Below are positions 40,081 through 49,093 of a stretch of 64,000 nt of DNA, piece by piece. Positions within the stretch are counted from its first letter, which is position 1. Every line of letters starts with the position of its first letter. A model generated the notes under the pieces. That model saw only the letters and a list, made by a program, of their open reading frames with translations. It searched no databases and had not been told where the DNA came from. Both the position numbers and the translations under genes were made by a program. The stretch spans positions 434,001 through 498,000 of the forward strand of contig CALVVU010000001.1 of NCBI GenBank assembly GCA_944363975.1, given 5' to 3'. The DNA comes from Candidatus Coprovivens excrementavium. Its GTDB lineage: Bacteria; Bacillota_I; Bacilli_A; RF39; UBA660.

Positions 40081-41229
40081 ATGACAAATAGAATAATATT
40101 AAATGAAACATCTTATTTTGGATGGGGAGCGAGAGAAGTTTTAGTAGATGAAATTAAAAGGAGAAAATTTAAAAGAGCTTTAGTAGTAACTGATGAAACA
40201 TTATTGAAGGTTGGTGTTACTAATAAGGTATTATCTTTATTGGATGAAAATATGATACCTTACGAAATGTTTAGTGATATTAAACCTAATCCAACTATAT
40301 CGAATGTCAAAAAAGGATTAAAGATTGCTAAGAAGTATCATTGTGATTATTTAATTGCTGTTGGTGGTGGTTCTGTAATTGATACGGCAAAAGCTATAGG
40401 TATTGTAATTAATAATCCAGAGTTTAAAGAAATCAAGAATTTAGTTGGTACAGCAAATACAAAAAATCCTAGTTTACCAATTATTGCTTTACCAACTACT
40501 GCAGGTACAGCTGCTGAGGTAACAATTAATTATGTTATTACAGATGAAGAAGCTGTTGTTAAGTTAGTATGTGTGGATCCTAATGATATTCCAGTATTAT
40601 CAATTATTGATACGGAATTAATGTCTGCAATGCCAGCAAGTACAGCGGCAGCTACTGGGTTAGATGCTCTTACTCATGCAATGGAATGTTATATAACTAA
40701 GGGAGCTTGGGAAATGTCTGATATGTTTGCTTTAAAAGCTATGAAGTTAATATATGAGAATTTAGAGAGTGCAGTTAATAAAAATCGTGATGCTATGGAT
40801 AAGATGGCTTTGGCACAATATATTGCTGGTATGGGATTTTCTAATGTTGGTTTAGGAATTGTTCATTCAATGGCTCATCAATTAGGGGCTGTATATGATA
40901 CTCCACATGGAGTTGCTAATGCTTTATTATTACCATATATACTTGAGTATAATGGTGAAGTGTGCCCTGAGAGATTTAGAGATATGGGTAGAGCATTCGG
41001 GTTAGATATGAATGGTTTAAGTGATAAGGAAGCAGTTAAGAAAGTTGCTGATGCAGTTAGAGAATTAGCAGTAAGACTTAATGTTCCTCAACATATTAGA
41101 GATATTGGCGGCAAAGAGGAAGATATTCCTTTATTAGCTAAAAAAGCTTTAGAGGATCCTTGTACTGGTGGTAATCCAAGAGAGATGGATCTAGTAGAAT
41201 TTGAAAAATTATTTAAAATTGCTTTTTAA
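40081..41229 (+). CDS. fucO: Iron-dependent alcohol dehydrogenase, lactaldehyde reductase type
   Basis: The 382-residue protein is colinear with FucO (lactaldehyde reductase/1,2-propanediol oxidoreductase): NRIILNETSYFGWGA at the start, the NAD loop AVGGGSVIDTAKAIG, IALPTTAGTAAEVTINYVITDEE, and the iron-binding Asp in MSDMF-preceding GLDALTHAMECY with His in HSMAHQLGAVYDTPHG. It reduces L-lactaldehyde to 1,2-propanediol with NADH during deoxysugar fermentation. ATG 40081 with ggaggt is chosen over an upstream ATG at 40042 that precedes the -10. Probable repression by the divergent TetR. No fucose or rhamnose genes are in the window. Confidence 0.92.
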   Translation: MTNRIILNETSYFGWGAREVLVDEIKRRKFKRALVVTDETLLKVGVTNKVLSLLDENMIPYEMFSDIKPNPTISNVKKGLKIAKKYHCDYLIAVGGGSVIDTAKAIGIVINNPEFKEIKNLVGTANTKNPSLPIIALPTTAGTAAEVTINYVITDEEAVVKLVCVDPNDIPVLSIIDTELMSAMPASTAAATGLDALTHAMECYITKGAWEMSDMFALKAMKLIYENLESAVNKNRDAMDKMALAQYIAGMGFSNVGLGIVHSMAHQLGAVYDTPHGVANALLLPYILEYNGEVCPERFRDMGRAFGLDMNGLSDKEAVKKVADAVRELAVRLNVPQHIRDIGGKEEDIPLLAKKALEDPCTGGNPREMDLVEFEKLFKIAF

Positions 41230-41254
41230 AAAGATGTTTATGACATCTTTTTTT
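41228..41254 (+). terminator. Rho-independent terminator
   Basis: AAAGATGT/ACATCTTT stem with T run after the fucO stop. Confidence 0.85.
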
Positions 41255-41282
41255 GTTATACTAGTTATGAAGGAGGAATTTT

Positions 41283-42962
41283 ATGACAATAAAAGAAATT
41301 ATAGAAAATGTTATAAAAGGTCTTCATGATGATTGGTCAACTTTATATAAAATAAGATATGTATATATAGAGTTAGGTAAATTATTGGAAAAAGATACTG
41401 ATTTTTTCTTTTCTGTTGATAATAAATTGGGTGAAAAAAATTTATCTTTTGAGGAAATAAAGAATGCTTATGAAAATGAGACGAAGTTGAGTACGAGTGT
41501 TATATGTAAATCTTCTTCGTTAATATTAAAAATGATTTATGATCGAATAGGTATTAAAAGTAGATTAATAAAATCTTTAAATAATATAATTGAGTATGAT
41601 GATGGGGTAGATTAATTAGATATAAATCACTGGTTTTTAGCTGTTAGTGATGGTAATGAAGAGTATTTTTGTACTTTATCTTCTGATTTGCCATATATTC
41701 AAATGGGAATGGAGACAAAGCATTTTGGTGTTAATATTCCTTATAAGAAAAAAATTGGTGATGAAGAAATTCAGGTTTATGATGGTGATGAAATAAAACA
41801 TACTATTATTAATAAAGATTACTTAAGAAAGATTGATATTGATATTGGTTATATAAAAAATCAATATCGATATGATAATAATTATACTAAAACTAATAAT
41901 TGGTATTATAATTACAATGATGCTTCTTTAGCTATGCTTTCTGATGCTTTAATATCAAATAAGATGTATCTTGATCTAGAAATAGGAAGTACTTATTTTT
42001 ATCGTGATTTAATTTCATTTAAAGGATCCGATGGTCGAAAGATAGAATTCTTTACTTTTGATAAGTTAAATTTAAGTAAAGAAGATTGGGAATGTTGGAA
42101 GAAAGTTTTAGCTCGTTATGTCTTAGAAAAGATTAATACAATTATTCCTTATAAAATTAATTCATATCCTGATATTAATGATCCAAAATGGAATTATAAT
42201 AAATGGTTGTTGAATGTATGTAAGCAATTACAAAGATATATTTATAGTTTGGTTCATAATTATAGTGAAGATTTATATGTTACAGAACCTTTTGATTATA
42301 CTAAATGGTCAAGAAATTTAAAAAAAGAATTGAAACTTAATTTTGAAGAATTTGATTATGATAATGTTATTTTAATTATTGATAAAATGAATGCTCTAGT
42401 TTCATTTGTTGATAGAGGTCATTTTAATCATCATTTTTCGGTTTTATTAAATTCTTTGGCTTATCATTTTATTCATCGTGAAAATTTGTTTGAAGAATCT
42501 TTGATAGGTGGAAAAATATCAAGTAAGTATATAGCTCATAAATTTAAAAAGTTATTTACAGTTATTTTTGATTGTAATAATACAGTTGGTCTTTTAAGTG
42601 ATATGAGTTATAGTGAACAAATTGTTATTATTAAATTGATATTAGAAAGAATGTTTAAGGAATTAAATAAAAATAATTCATCTTTAGATGACTACGATGA
42701 TAATTATAGTGCTGTTTTTAATCGTATACAATTATATGCTATTAAACATAAAAAGAGTGGGGAGTATTCAGTTATTTTTCATATATTAGATGATGGAACT
42801 TATGTAGATACTTATTATTATTACAATCCTAAGACTAATGAATTTAAACTAGCTAATATATTCGATATATATAGTGATTATGTAATAGTTAGTAATCGCC
42901 TTAAGACAAGAATAGAAGAGATGGAAAATATTGAGGAACCAGAAAAAAAGGTTAAATTTTAA
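41283..42962 (+). pseudogene. Unknown protein gene interrupted by an in-frame stop
   Basis: ATG 41283 follows gaaggagg. The frame runs 110 codons to TAA 41613-41615 and then continues open, without a frame change, to 42962 (about 559 codons in all). Flanking sequence ...EYDDGVD, stop, LDINHWFLAVSDG is continuous. The first part contains STSVICKSSSLILKMIYDRIGIKSR and the next INHWFLAV and LSSDLPYIQMGME. Cys, His and Asp in this order suggest a transglutaminase-like cysteine protease domain. The stop would remove the His and everything after it. The rest is a large charged region. The internal ATG at 41688 is an unlikely new start. Confidence 0.75.
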
Positions 42963-42975
42963 ATTAACCTTTTTT
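42944..42975. terminator. Bidirectional terminator
   Basis: AAAAAGGTTAA/TTAACCTTTTT stem around 8 bases, covering the 3' ends of convergent genes. Confidence 0.85.
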
Positions 42976-43321
42976 ATTTTAAACTTAAAATATTGATATC
43001 ACTTTGTGTTAATGGTGTTGTAAAAGATTGTTTTGAAGAAGTTACATTTAACATTTGAATATTTCTTCTAATAGTTGTGATTAATACACTTAACTTTTTG
43101 TATTCTTCGATTTGATTACTTAGACGTTCTATTATTATACCACTTTGATTTAGTAGTTCTAAGGCATTTGTAATTCTTTCGATAGTTGGAATATCACCTT
43201 TATAAGATATGAGATAAGAAATAATAGCTTCTTCATTTTCTGGTTTTAGAGCTAAAATATAACTTTTGTCATTATTAGGACTTGTCATTTTATAGATAGT
43301 ATAATTAGACTTGTTTTTCAT
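42974..43321 (-). CDS. Unknown 115-residue protein
   Basis: Not recognised. The soluble product has a short strand-rich N-terminus (YTIYKMTSPNNDKSYILAL) and a mainly helical remainder (SYLISYKGDIPTIERITNALELLNQSGIIIERLSNQIEEYKKLSVLITTIRRNIQML). It starts at 43321 with aaggag upstream on the minus strand and is monocistronic. Divergent from htpG. Confidence 0.65.
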   Translation of the reverse strand: MKNKSNYTIYKMTSPNNDKSYILALKPENEEAIISYLISYKGDIPTIERITNALELLNQSGIIIERLSNQIEEYKKLSVLITTIRRNIQMLNVTSSKQSFTTPLTQSDINILSLK

Positions 43322-43403
43322 AAAGACCTTCTCCTTGCTATTTGGATTATATATGATGATATTTTAAATGTCAAATTTAACAATTGTGATAAATTTATGA
43401 AAA

Positions 43404-43430
43404 TTAGCACTTGCTATTGACAAGTGCCAA
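43404..43430. promoter_or_regulatory. CIRCE-type HrcA operator
   Basis: TTAGCACTT-N9-AAGTGCCAA matches the CIRCE form (consensus TTAGCACTC-N9-GAGTGCTAA), with compensating changes T/A at the inner position and one mismatch at the right arm. It lies 48 bases before the htpG start and overlaps the -35 box. Confidence 0.85.
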
Positions 43431-43446
43431 TTGATAGTGTTATTAT
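43417..43446 (+). promoter_or_regulatory. htpG promoter inside CIRCE
   Basis: TTGACA (43417-43422) lies between the CIRCE arms, with an 18-base spacer to TATTAT (43441-43446). HrcA bound to CIRCE would occlude the -35. Confidence 0.65.
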
Positions 43447-43478
43447 TCATTTAGTTAAGTAAAGAAGGAAAGATGATT

Positions 43479-45377
43479 ATGAAGAAAAAACAATTTAAAA
43501 CAGAGTCAAAAAAGATTTTGGATTTAATGATTAATTCTGTATATACAAATAGAGATATTTTTTTGAGAGAATTAATATCTAATGCAAGTGATGCAATTGA
43601 TAAATTGTATTATAAGTCATTAACTGATCGTAAGGTTAAATTAGATAAAGATGATTTTTGTATTCGAATTGATGTCGATAAAGAAAATAGAGTGCTTACT
43701 ATAACGGATAATGGTATTGGTATGACAGAACAGGAATTAGACGATAATTTAGGTATCATTGCTAAGAGTGGTTCTTCATTATTTAAAGAAATGAATGAAA
43801 AGAAGAAAGATGTTAATATCATTGGTCAATTTGGAGTTGGCTTTTATTCAGCATTTATGGTTGCTAAAGAAATCAGAGTATTAAGTAGAGCTTATGGTTC
43901 TGATAAAGCATATTTATGGGTTAGTGATGGAGCTGATGGATACACAATTACTGAAGCTTCAAAAGAAGAAGTAGGTACAGAAATTAAATTATATTTGAAG
44001 GATAATACTGAAACTGAAAATTACGATGAATATTTGGAACCTAGAAGAATTGAAGGTATTGTTAAGAAGTATTCTGATTATGTAAAGTATCCTATTATAA
44101 TGAAAAAAGAAGAAACTAAAATTAAAGATGATGCTGATAAAAATAATGACGAAGAAGTAAAAACTGAGACTGTTGTTGAGGATAAAACTTTAAATAGTAT
44201 GATTCCAATTTGGAAGAAAAGTGAAGATGAAGTAACTCAAGAAGAGTATAATGCTTTTTATTCAGATAAATTTTATGATTTTGAAGCCCCAATTAAAACA
44301 ATACATAGTAAGGTAGAAGGTCAAGTATCTTATGATGCATTATTGTTTATACCTGGACATGTTCCTTATGATTATTATACAAAGGAATATGAAAAAGGCT
44401 TACAATTGTATTCTAATGGAGTTCTTATAATGGATAAATGTGCAGATTTATTGCCTGATTATTTTAGTTTTGTAAAAGGATTAGTCGATAGTGAAGATAT
44501 ATCTTTGAATTTATCTAGAGAAATGTTGCAACAAGATAGACAATTGAAAGTTATCGCTAGAAGTATTGAGAAGAAGATTAAAGCAACATTAGAAGATATT
44601 TTGAAAAATGATCGTGTAGGTTATGAAAAGTTCTTTGATGCTTTTGGAATGCAATTAAAATATGGAATTTATAGTTCTTATGGAATGAACAATGATACTT
44701 TGAAAGATTTATTGTTATTCTATAGTTCTAGAGATAAAAAGAGAATTACATTAAGAGAATATGTTGATAACATGAAAGATGGTCAAGATAAGATTTATTA
44801 TGCTAGTGGTGAAAGTATAGATAAGATTGATTTGTTGCCTAATGTTGAAAGATTTAAAGAAAAAGATTATGAAGTATTATATCTATGTGATTATGTTGAT
44901 GAATTTACAATTCAAGCATTAATGGAATATGATGGTAAAAAGTTTGCTAATGTTGCTTCTGAAGATGTTTCTTTAGATACTCCAGAGGAAAAAGAGGCTT
45001 TGGAGAAAAAGAACGAAGAGGCTAAAGATATGTTTAGTTTAATGAAAGAATCATTACCTGAAGTTAAAACAATTAAATTTACGAATAAGTTGAAGAATCA
45101 TCCGGTATGTTTAAGTACTGAAGGAAATATTTCTTTAGAAATGCAAAAAATAATGAACTCAATGCCAACAGGTGAAGATGTTAAAGCCGAGATTGTCTTA
45201 GAAATAAATGAAAATCATCCAATAGTAGATAAACTTAAAGATTTATATGAAAATGATAAAGATAAATTAGGTGATTATACAAAGATTTTATATAATCAAG
45301 CACGTTTAATAGAAGGATTAAGTGTTGAAAATCCAACAGAACTTACTAATTTAATCTGTGATATTATGAGTAAATAA
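43479..45377 (+). CDS. htpG: Hsp90-family chaperone HtpG
   Basis: The 632-residue protein has the GHKL ATPase domain at the N-terminus: LRELISNASDAIDKL, ITDNGIGMTEQELDDNLG and GQFGVGFYSAFMVA, followed by middle and C-terminal dimerisation domains (LNLSREMLQQDRQLKVI, MPTGEDVKAEIVLEIN). It helps fold and remodel client proteins in the cytosol. ATG 43479 is favoured by its 9-base spacing from aaggaaag; ATG 43473 is nearer the site. A CIRCE operator upstream indicates HrcA control, unlike B. subtilis where htpG is not HrcA-controlled. Confidence 0.96.
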   Translation: MKKKQFKTESKKILDLMINSVYTNRDIFLRELISNASDAIDKLYYKSLTDRKVKLDKDDFCIRIDVDKENRVLTITDNGIGMTEQELDDNLGIIAKSGSSLFKEMNEKKKDVNIIGQFGVGFYSAFMVAKEIRVLSRAYGSDKAYLWVSDGADGYTITEASKEEVGTEIKLYLKDNTETENYDEYLEPRRIEGIVKKYSDYVKYPIIMKKEETKIKDDADKNNDEEVKTETVVEDKTLNSMIPIWKKSEDEVTQEEYNAFYSDKFYDFEAPIKTIHSKVEGQVSYDALLFIPGHVPYDYYTKEYEKGLQLYSNGVLIMDKCADLLPDYFSFVKGLVDSEDISLNLSREMLQQDRQLKVIARSIEKKIKATLEDILKNDRVGYEKFFDAFGMQLKYGIYSSYGMNNDTLKDLLLFYSSRDKKRITLREYVDNMKDGQDKIYYASGESIDKIDLLPNVERFKEKDYEVLYLCDYVDEFTIQALMEYDGKKFANVASEDVSLDTPEEKEALEKKNEEAKDMFSLMKESLPEVKTIKFTNKLKNHPVCLSTEGNISLEMQKIMNSMPTGEDVKAEIVLEINENHPIVDKLKDLYENDKDKLGDYTKILYNQARLIEGLSVENPTELTNLICDIMSK

Positions 45378-45403
45378 GAGAGACTTGTCTCTCTTATTTT
45401 TTT
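45372..45403 (+). terminator. Rho-independent terminator
   Basis: Perfect stem AATAAGAGAGAC/GTCTCTCTTATT around two T residues, with a T run. Confidence 0.9.
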
Positions 45404-45439
45404 ATTATTTGTTATAATATAAGATATTAGGAGGGTATT

Positions 45440-46018
45440 ATGGAAGCTTTAAGAATAGATAAAGATTTAGAGTATTTGAGACAAGTAAGTATAGATGTTG
45501 ATTTAAAAAAAGACAATTTAAAAGAAGATATTCAATTAATTGAAGAATATTGCTTAAGTCATGGTGTATTTGCAATAGCTGCAATTCAATTAGGGATTAA
45601 TAAACGAATAATTTATTTAAAGAATACACGATTAGATAAAGTTGATGATGATAAATGGAATGAAGCACAAGTTATTATTAATCCTGTTATTAAAAAACAA
45701 GTTGGGTTAACTAAGTATTGGGAAGCTTGTGCAAGTTGTTTAGATAATACTGGTTTAGTATTAAGACCATATAAAATTTTAATTAATTATCTTGATTTAA
45801 ATGGTAAAAAACATCAAAAAACTTTTAAAGCTTTTCCTGCTACTGTATTTTCTCATGAATATGATCATTTAAATGGAATATTACATATGGATAAAGCTTT
45901 AGAAGTAAGAATTATGAATAAGGAAGAAAGAAGAGAGTTTAGAAAATCACATGGTTATGAAATTATATGTAAAGATGGAGAATTTCTAGATTTGGAAAAA
46001 GATTATGATAAAAACTAA
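45440..46018 (+). CDS. def: Peptide deformylase, variant motifs
   Basis: The 192-residue protein has the three deformylase motifs in order: GVFAIAAIQ (residues 42-50, GxGxAAxQ type), EACAS (95-99, normally EGCLS) and HEYDH (139-143, HExDH). The metal ligands Cys97, His139 and His143 and catalytic Glu140 are kept, but two residues of motif II differ from consensus. Deformylases remove the N-formyl group from nascent proteins. This may be an additional rather than the housekeeping copy. ATG 45440 has aggagg upstream; the end overlaps the YbaK gene by 14 bases. Confidence 0.85.
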   Translation: MEALRIDKDLEYLRQVSIDVDLKKDNLKEDIQLIEEYCLSHGVFAIAAIQLGINKRIIYLKNTRLDKVDDDKWNEAQVIINPVIKKQVGLTKYWEACASCLDNTGLVLRPYKILINYLDLNGKKHQKTFKAFPATVFSHEYDHLNGILHMDKALEVRIMNKEERREFRKSHGYEIICKDGEFLDLEKDYDKN

Positions 46019-46475
46019 TGCAATGAGAATTTTAGATAAATACAAGGTTTTGTATGAAGAATTAAATTTAGATATTAATGAAGCTTTGGATGGTGTTACT
46101 TGTGCTAAAATGTTAAATTTAAATATTGATATGGTTTTTAAAACGCTTGTTACTGTAAGTAAGAGTAAAAACTATTATGTCTTTGTAATTCCTGTAAATT
46201 GTAAATTAGATTTGAAGAAAGCTGCTAAAAAGGTTAATGAAAAGAACTTAGAAATGCTTCCTTTAAAAGATTTATTAAAAATTACAGGTTATGTTCATGG
46301 TGGATGTAGTCCTATCGGAATGAAAAAGGTTTTTAAAACGGTTTTTGATGAGTCAGCATTGAATTATAAAGAAATTGTTTTTAGTGGTGGAAAAATTGGA
46401 TATTTTGTTAAATTAAATGTTCGAGATATTGAAAATATTATTGATATAAGTTATGAGAATGTTGTGGAGGACTAA
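46005..46475 (+). CDS. Cys-tRNA(Pro)/aminoacyl-tRNA deacylase, YbaK family
   Basis: The 156-residue protein is a YbaK/EbsC-type editing domain: VFKTLVTVSKSKNYYVFVIPVNCKLDLKKAAK, KNLEMLPLKDLLKITGYVHGGCSPIGMKK with the characteristic GGCSPIG and IVFSGGKIG. It hydrolyses misacylated tRNA such as Cys-tRNA(Pro). It overlaps the deformylase gene by 14 bases and is followed directly by an ASCH gene, forming an apparent translation-linked operon. Confidence 0.9.
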   Translation: MIKTNAMRILDKYKVLYEELNLDINEALDGVTCAKMLNLNIDMVFKTLVTVSKSKNYYVFVIPVNCKLDLKKAAKKVNEKNLEMLPLKDLLKITGYVHGGCSPIGMKKVFKTVFDESALNYKEIVFSGGKIGYFVKLNVRDIENIIDISYENVVED

Positions 46476-46859
46476 ATGAAGGTATTGACATTAAAACAGC
46501 CTTGGGCAAGTTTAGTAGCTAATGGTTATAAAGAGTTTGAATTCCGTTCATGGAAAACTAATTATCGTGGGTATTTACTTATACATGCTGGATGTGGAGT
46601 AGATAAAGAATGGCTAGATAAAGTTAAAGATTTTAATCTTGATTTTCCTAAAAAAAGAATATTATGTATAGTCAAATTAGAAGATTGTATTTTAATTGAT
46701 GATAGTTTTAATAAAATGATAAATAATAAAGATGAGAGAATATATGGTCGTAAAGAAAGGACTGGTTATGCTTGGAAATTGAAGCTTGTTAAGAATATAG
46801 ATAGTAAGGAAGAAGTTAAAGGGCAATTAGGTTTATGGAATTATGATGTTGATAAGTAA
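46476..46859 (+). CDS. ASCH-domain protein
   Basis: The 127-residue product starts at ATG 46476, immediately after the YbaK stop. The N-terminus VLTLKQPWASLVANGYKEFEFRSWKTNYRGYLLIHAG is the ASCH (PUA-like) signature, with the W-x-x-L/Y-RG element. ASCH proteins bind RNA or modified nucleosides, and some hydrolyse N4-acetylcytidine. The identity of its ligand is unknown; co-transcription with YbaK and a deformylase suggests an RNA or translation role. Confidence 0.85.
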   Translation: MKVLTLKQPWASLVANGYKEFEFRSWKTNYRGYLLIHAGCGVDKEWLDKVKDFNLDFPKKRILCIVKLEDCILIDDSFNKMINNKDERIYGRKERTGYAWKLKLVKNIDSKEEVKGQLGLWNYDVDK

Positions 46860-46932
46860 AAAGTTATTAACATTTTTATATACATTATTAAATATGTGAT
46901 GTATAATACTTGAATAAATTAGGAGGGAAGCT

Positions 46933-47613
46933 ATGAGTAAGATACTGAAACAAAAAGAAAGAGGCTCTTTAATCGTAATAAGTGGTCCATCGGGATGCGG
47001 AAAAGGAACGATTATAAAAGATTTTTTGAGTAAACATGATAATGTTTGGTTGAGTATTTCTTGTACATCAAGAGATATGAGACCTGGAGATATTGCTGAT
47101 GAAACTTATTTTTTTATAAGTCGTGGAGAATTTGAGGAGAAAATTAAAAATGATGAATTCTTAGAATACGCTGTATATAATGGAAATTATTATGGTACGC
47201 CAAAGGAACATATTGAAGAAAAGTTAACTAAAGGAATTGATGTTATTTTAGAAATTGAAGTTCAGGGAGCTTTAAAAGTTAAAGAAATAGTTCCAGAAGC
47301 TATTTGTATATTTATTATGCCACCAAGTATGAAAGAATTAAGAAAACGTCTAGTTGGTCGTGGAACGGAAGATAAAGAAAAAGTTCTTAATCGTTTTAAA
47401 ACAGCGTATAAAGAGATAAACGAAGTTACAAGATATAATTATGTTGTTACTAATGATTCAATTGAGGATGCATCAAAGAAAATTGCAGCTATTATAATGT
47501 CAGAAAAATGTCGTGTTGATCGTATTGAAGAAGTGTATTTAAATAATGAAGAAGAAGAAATTCATGAATTATTGATGGATAAAGATTTTGTAAATGAGGA
47601 TATAAAAATATAG
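46933..47613 (+). CDS. gmk: Guanylate kinase
   Basis: The 226-residue protein phosphorylates GMP to GDP. It has the P-loop ISGPSGCGKGTI, the GMP-binding SCTSRDMRPGDIADETYFFI and ILEIEVQGALKV, and ends with an acidic tail longer than the usual 205 residues. ATG 46933 follows aggaggg. In many Bacilli gmk is next to rpoZ and priA; those genes are not seen here. Confidence 0.96.
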   Translation: MSKILKQKERGSLIVISGPSGCGKGTIIKDFLSKHDNVWLSISCTSRDMRPGDIADETYFFISRGEFEEKIKNDEFLEYAVYNGNYYGTPKEHIEEKLTKGIDVILEIEVQGALKVKEIVPEAICIFIMPPSMKELRKRLVGRGTEDKEKVLNRFKTAYKEINEVTRYNYVVTNDSIEDASKKIAAIIMSEKCRVDRIEEVYLNNEEEEIHELLMDKDFVNEDIKI

Positions 47614-47635
47614 AAGAGGTAATACTCTTCTTTTT
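47613..47635 (+). terminator. Rho-independent terminator
   Basis: GAAGAG/CTCTTC stem and a T run at the gmk stop. Confidence 0.7.
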
Positions 47636-47705
47636 ATTGGACATTTACTTTAATTGGATTCTTGTGTTATTATATATATAATAGGATAAATAGGGAGAGA
47701 ACTAT

Positions 47706-48308
47706 ATGGAAAAAAACAACTTTAAGGTTAGTAATTTATATGGTAGGGCAAGACGTATTGAATTAGTAGAAAAAATTGCTTATATTGTTGTTGGAATAAT
47801 AGCTATTGTTTTAGTTGTTTTTTTGGTTGCTCGTCAAACGAAGTCACAAGATGGAAATGTTAATTTCGCCTATCTTCGTGAATATTTAGAAAATAAAGGC
47901 TATATGTGTGATAGAATTCATCTATCTGGTGGTCAGTGTGTGTTATCAAATGAAAATAGTAATCATGTATTTATAAGAAGAGATAATGGTTTTGAATATA
48001 TTGTTAGTACTAATAGTTATATTTTAGGTATGAAACATTATTTAGATGAAGAAGATGAAATAACTTTTAAAACTTATTCTGAAGCATTCATTGGTTATCG
48101 TAATAGGAATTATGTTTGTTCTTATAAGAAAAATATTATTGGGGGATTAGAGAGATGTGTTGATGAAGATACAGGTGAAGAACTTGATTTAGATTCATAT
48201 AAAGGTGTTATTGTTCAAGCTATGAATGAACTTAATAATATTATAGATAGTTCTGGTTATGATAAGAATGAATTGTTAGAAAATTATATTTGGAAAAAGG
48301 AAGCTTAA
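47706..48308 (+). CDS. Single-pass membrane protein, unknown
   Basis: The 200-residue product has one membrane helix (about 25-43, AYIVVGIIAIVLVVFLVA) and an exposed C-terminal domain with cysteines (YMCDRIHLSGGQCVL, NYVCSYKKN, LERCVDEDTG) that could form disulfides. No family was recognised. ATG 47706 is preceded by gggagaga. It is convergent with the DUF308 gene, sharing a terminator. Confidence 0.65.
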   Translation: MEKNNFKVSNLYGRARRIELVEKIAYIVVGIIAIVLVVFLVARQTKSQDGNVNFAYLREYLENKGYMCDRIHLSGGQCVLSNENSNHVFIRRDNGFEYIVSTNSYILGMKHYLDEEDEITFKTYSEAFIGYRNRNYVCSYKKNIIGGLERCVDEDTGEELDLDSYKGVIVQAMNELNNIIDSSGYDKNELLENYIWKKEA

Positions 48309-48340
48309 AAAAAGAAAAAGTTAAGCTTTCTTTTTCTTTT
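48300..48340. terminator. Bidirectional terminator
   Basis: AAGCTTAA/TTAAGCTT arms around an A-rich loop, overlapping both stop codons of the convergent genes. Confidence 0.7.
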
Positions 48341-48974
48341 CTTTTACATCTTTTATTTTCTTTTTCTTTTTATTATTTTGTTCTTCTTGTTCTTCTTGTT
48401 CCTCTTGAATAATTAGTGTAGTTGTTCCTGGTTCTTCTGGTTTTGTTGTATCTTTAGAATAGAAGATGAAACCGGTTATTTCAATAACAGCATATATCAT
48501 CATTATTATACCAATAGTTGATAAAATAATGTCGCCGATTACTATTGTGTAAACACCAACAATCATTAAGAGAATTGAAGTAATTAAAAGAGGAATAAAT
48601 TTTCGACTTTTATTGTTAATAGAAAGAGCATTTATAAAACGCATTATGCCACTAAAGAGAATCCAAGCTCCAATAATAAAACGAATGAATTGTTCAACTA
48701 CTTCGGAGAAAAAGATAAAAATTATGGCGAATATTGTAGCGATTACGCAGAATATTAGACGACTTTTTTTAGGTATAATATCTTCTTTTTTTTGCTCAAT
48801 AATATAAATTATAAGTTCAATAATAGCTATTACTACTAGAATTATTCCTAAAGATATTGAAATAAAGGAGATAACTTTATCTGCACTACTAAATAAGATA
48901 GCACCTAGTATAAAAAAGATGATAGCATTTATTAATGAAGATTGAGATGAATATGATTTAACTTTTATTTCCAT
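48321..48974 (-). CDS. DUF308/HdeD-like membrane protein
   Basis: The 217-residue protein has about six hydrophobic helices arranged in two repeated triplets (INAIIFFILGAILF, ISISLGIILVVIAIIELIIYII; LIFCVIATIFAIIFIFF, FIIGAWILFSGIMRFI; LLITSILLMIVGVYTIVIG, IGIIMMIYAVIEITGFI), a pattern of HdeD/DUF308 proteins. The cytoplasmic tail is a run of Glu/Gln then Lys residues, a low-complexity end. Function is unknown beyond membrane location. Start at 48974 has aaaagaggt upstream on the minus strand. Confidence 0.7.
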   Translation of the reverse strand: MEIKVKSYSSQSSLINAIIFFILGAILFSSADKVISFISISLGIILVVIAIIELIIYIIEQKKEDIIPKKSRLIFCVIATIFAIIFIFFSEVVEQFIRFIIGAWILFSGIMRFINALSINNKSRKFIPLLITSILLMIVGVYTIVIGDIILSTIGIIMMIYAVIEITGFIFYSKDTTKPEEPGTTTLIIQEEQEEQEEQNNKKKKKIKDVKEKKKKA

Positions 48975-49093
48975 TTTGAAACCTCTTTTCGTTATTTTTA
49001 TTATACAACAAAATGGCGTTATTTTATAAATAAATTATGTTTTTATATATTTTTATGTGTTATAATATTTTTAAATAATAGGGAGGGTGTTTT

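Noticed and set aside
41613-41615. Alternative genetic code or stop recoding
   Set aside because: TAA, TAG and TGA all end genes elsewhere in the window with terminators or overlapping starts following, so no reassignment is needed.
46860-46932. NrtR operator-like word upstream of gmk (GTTATTAACA near 46863)
   Set aside because: It matches 10 of 11 positions, but gmk has no link to NAD salvage and such AT-rich words occur by chance.
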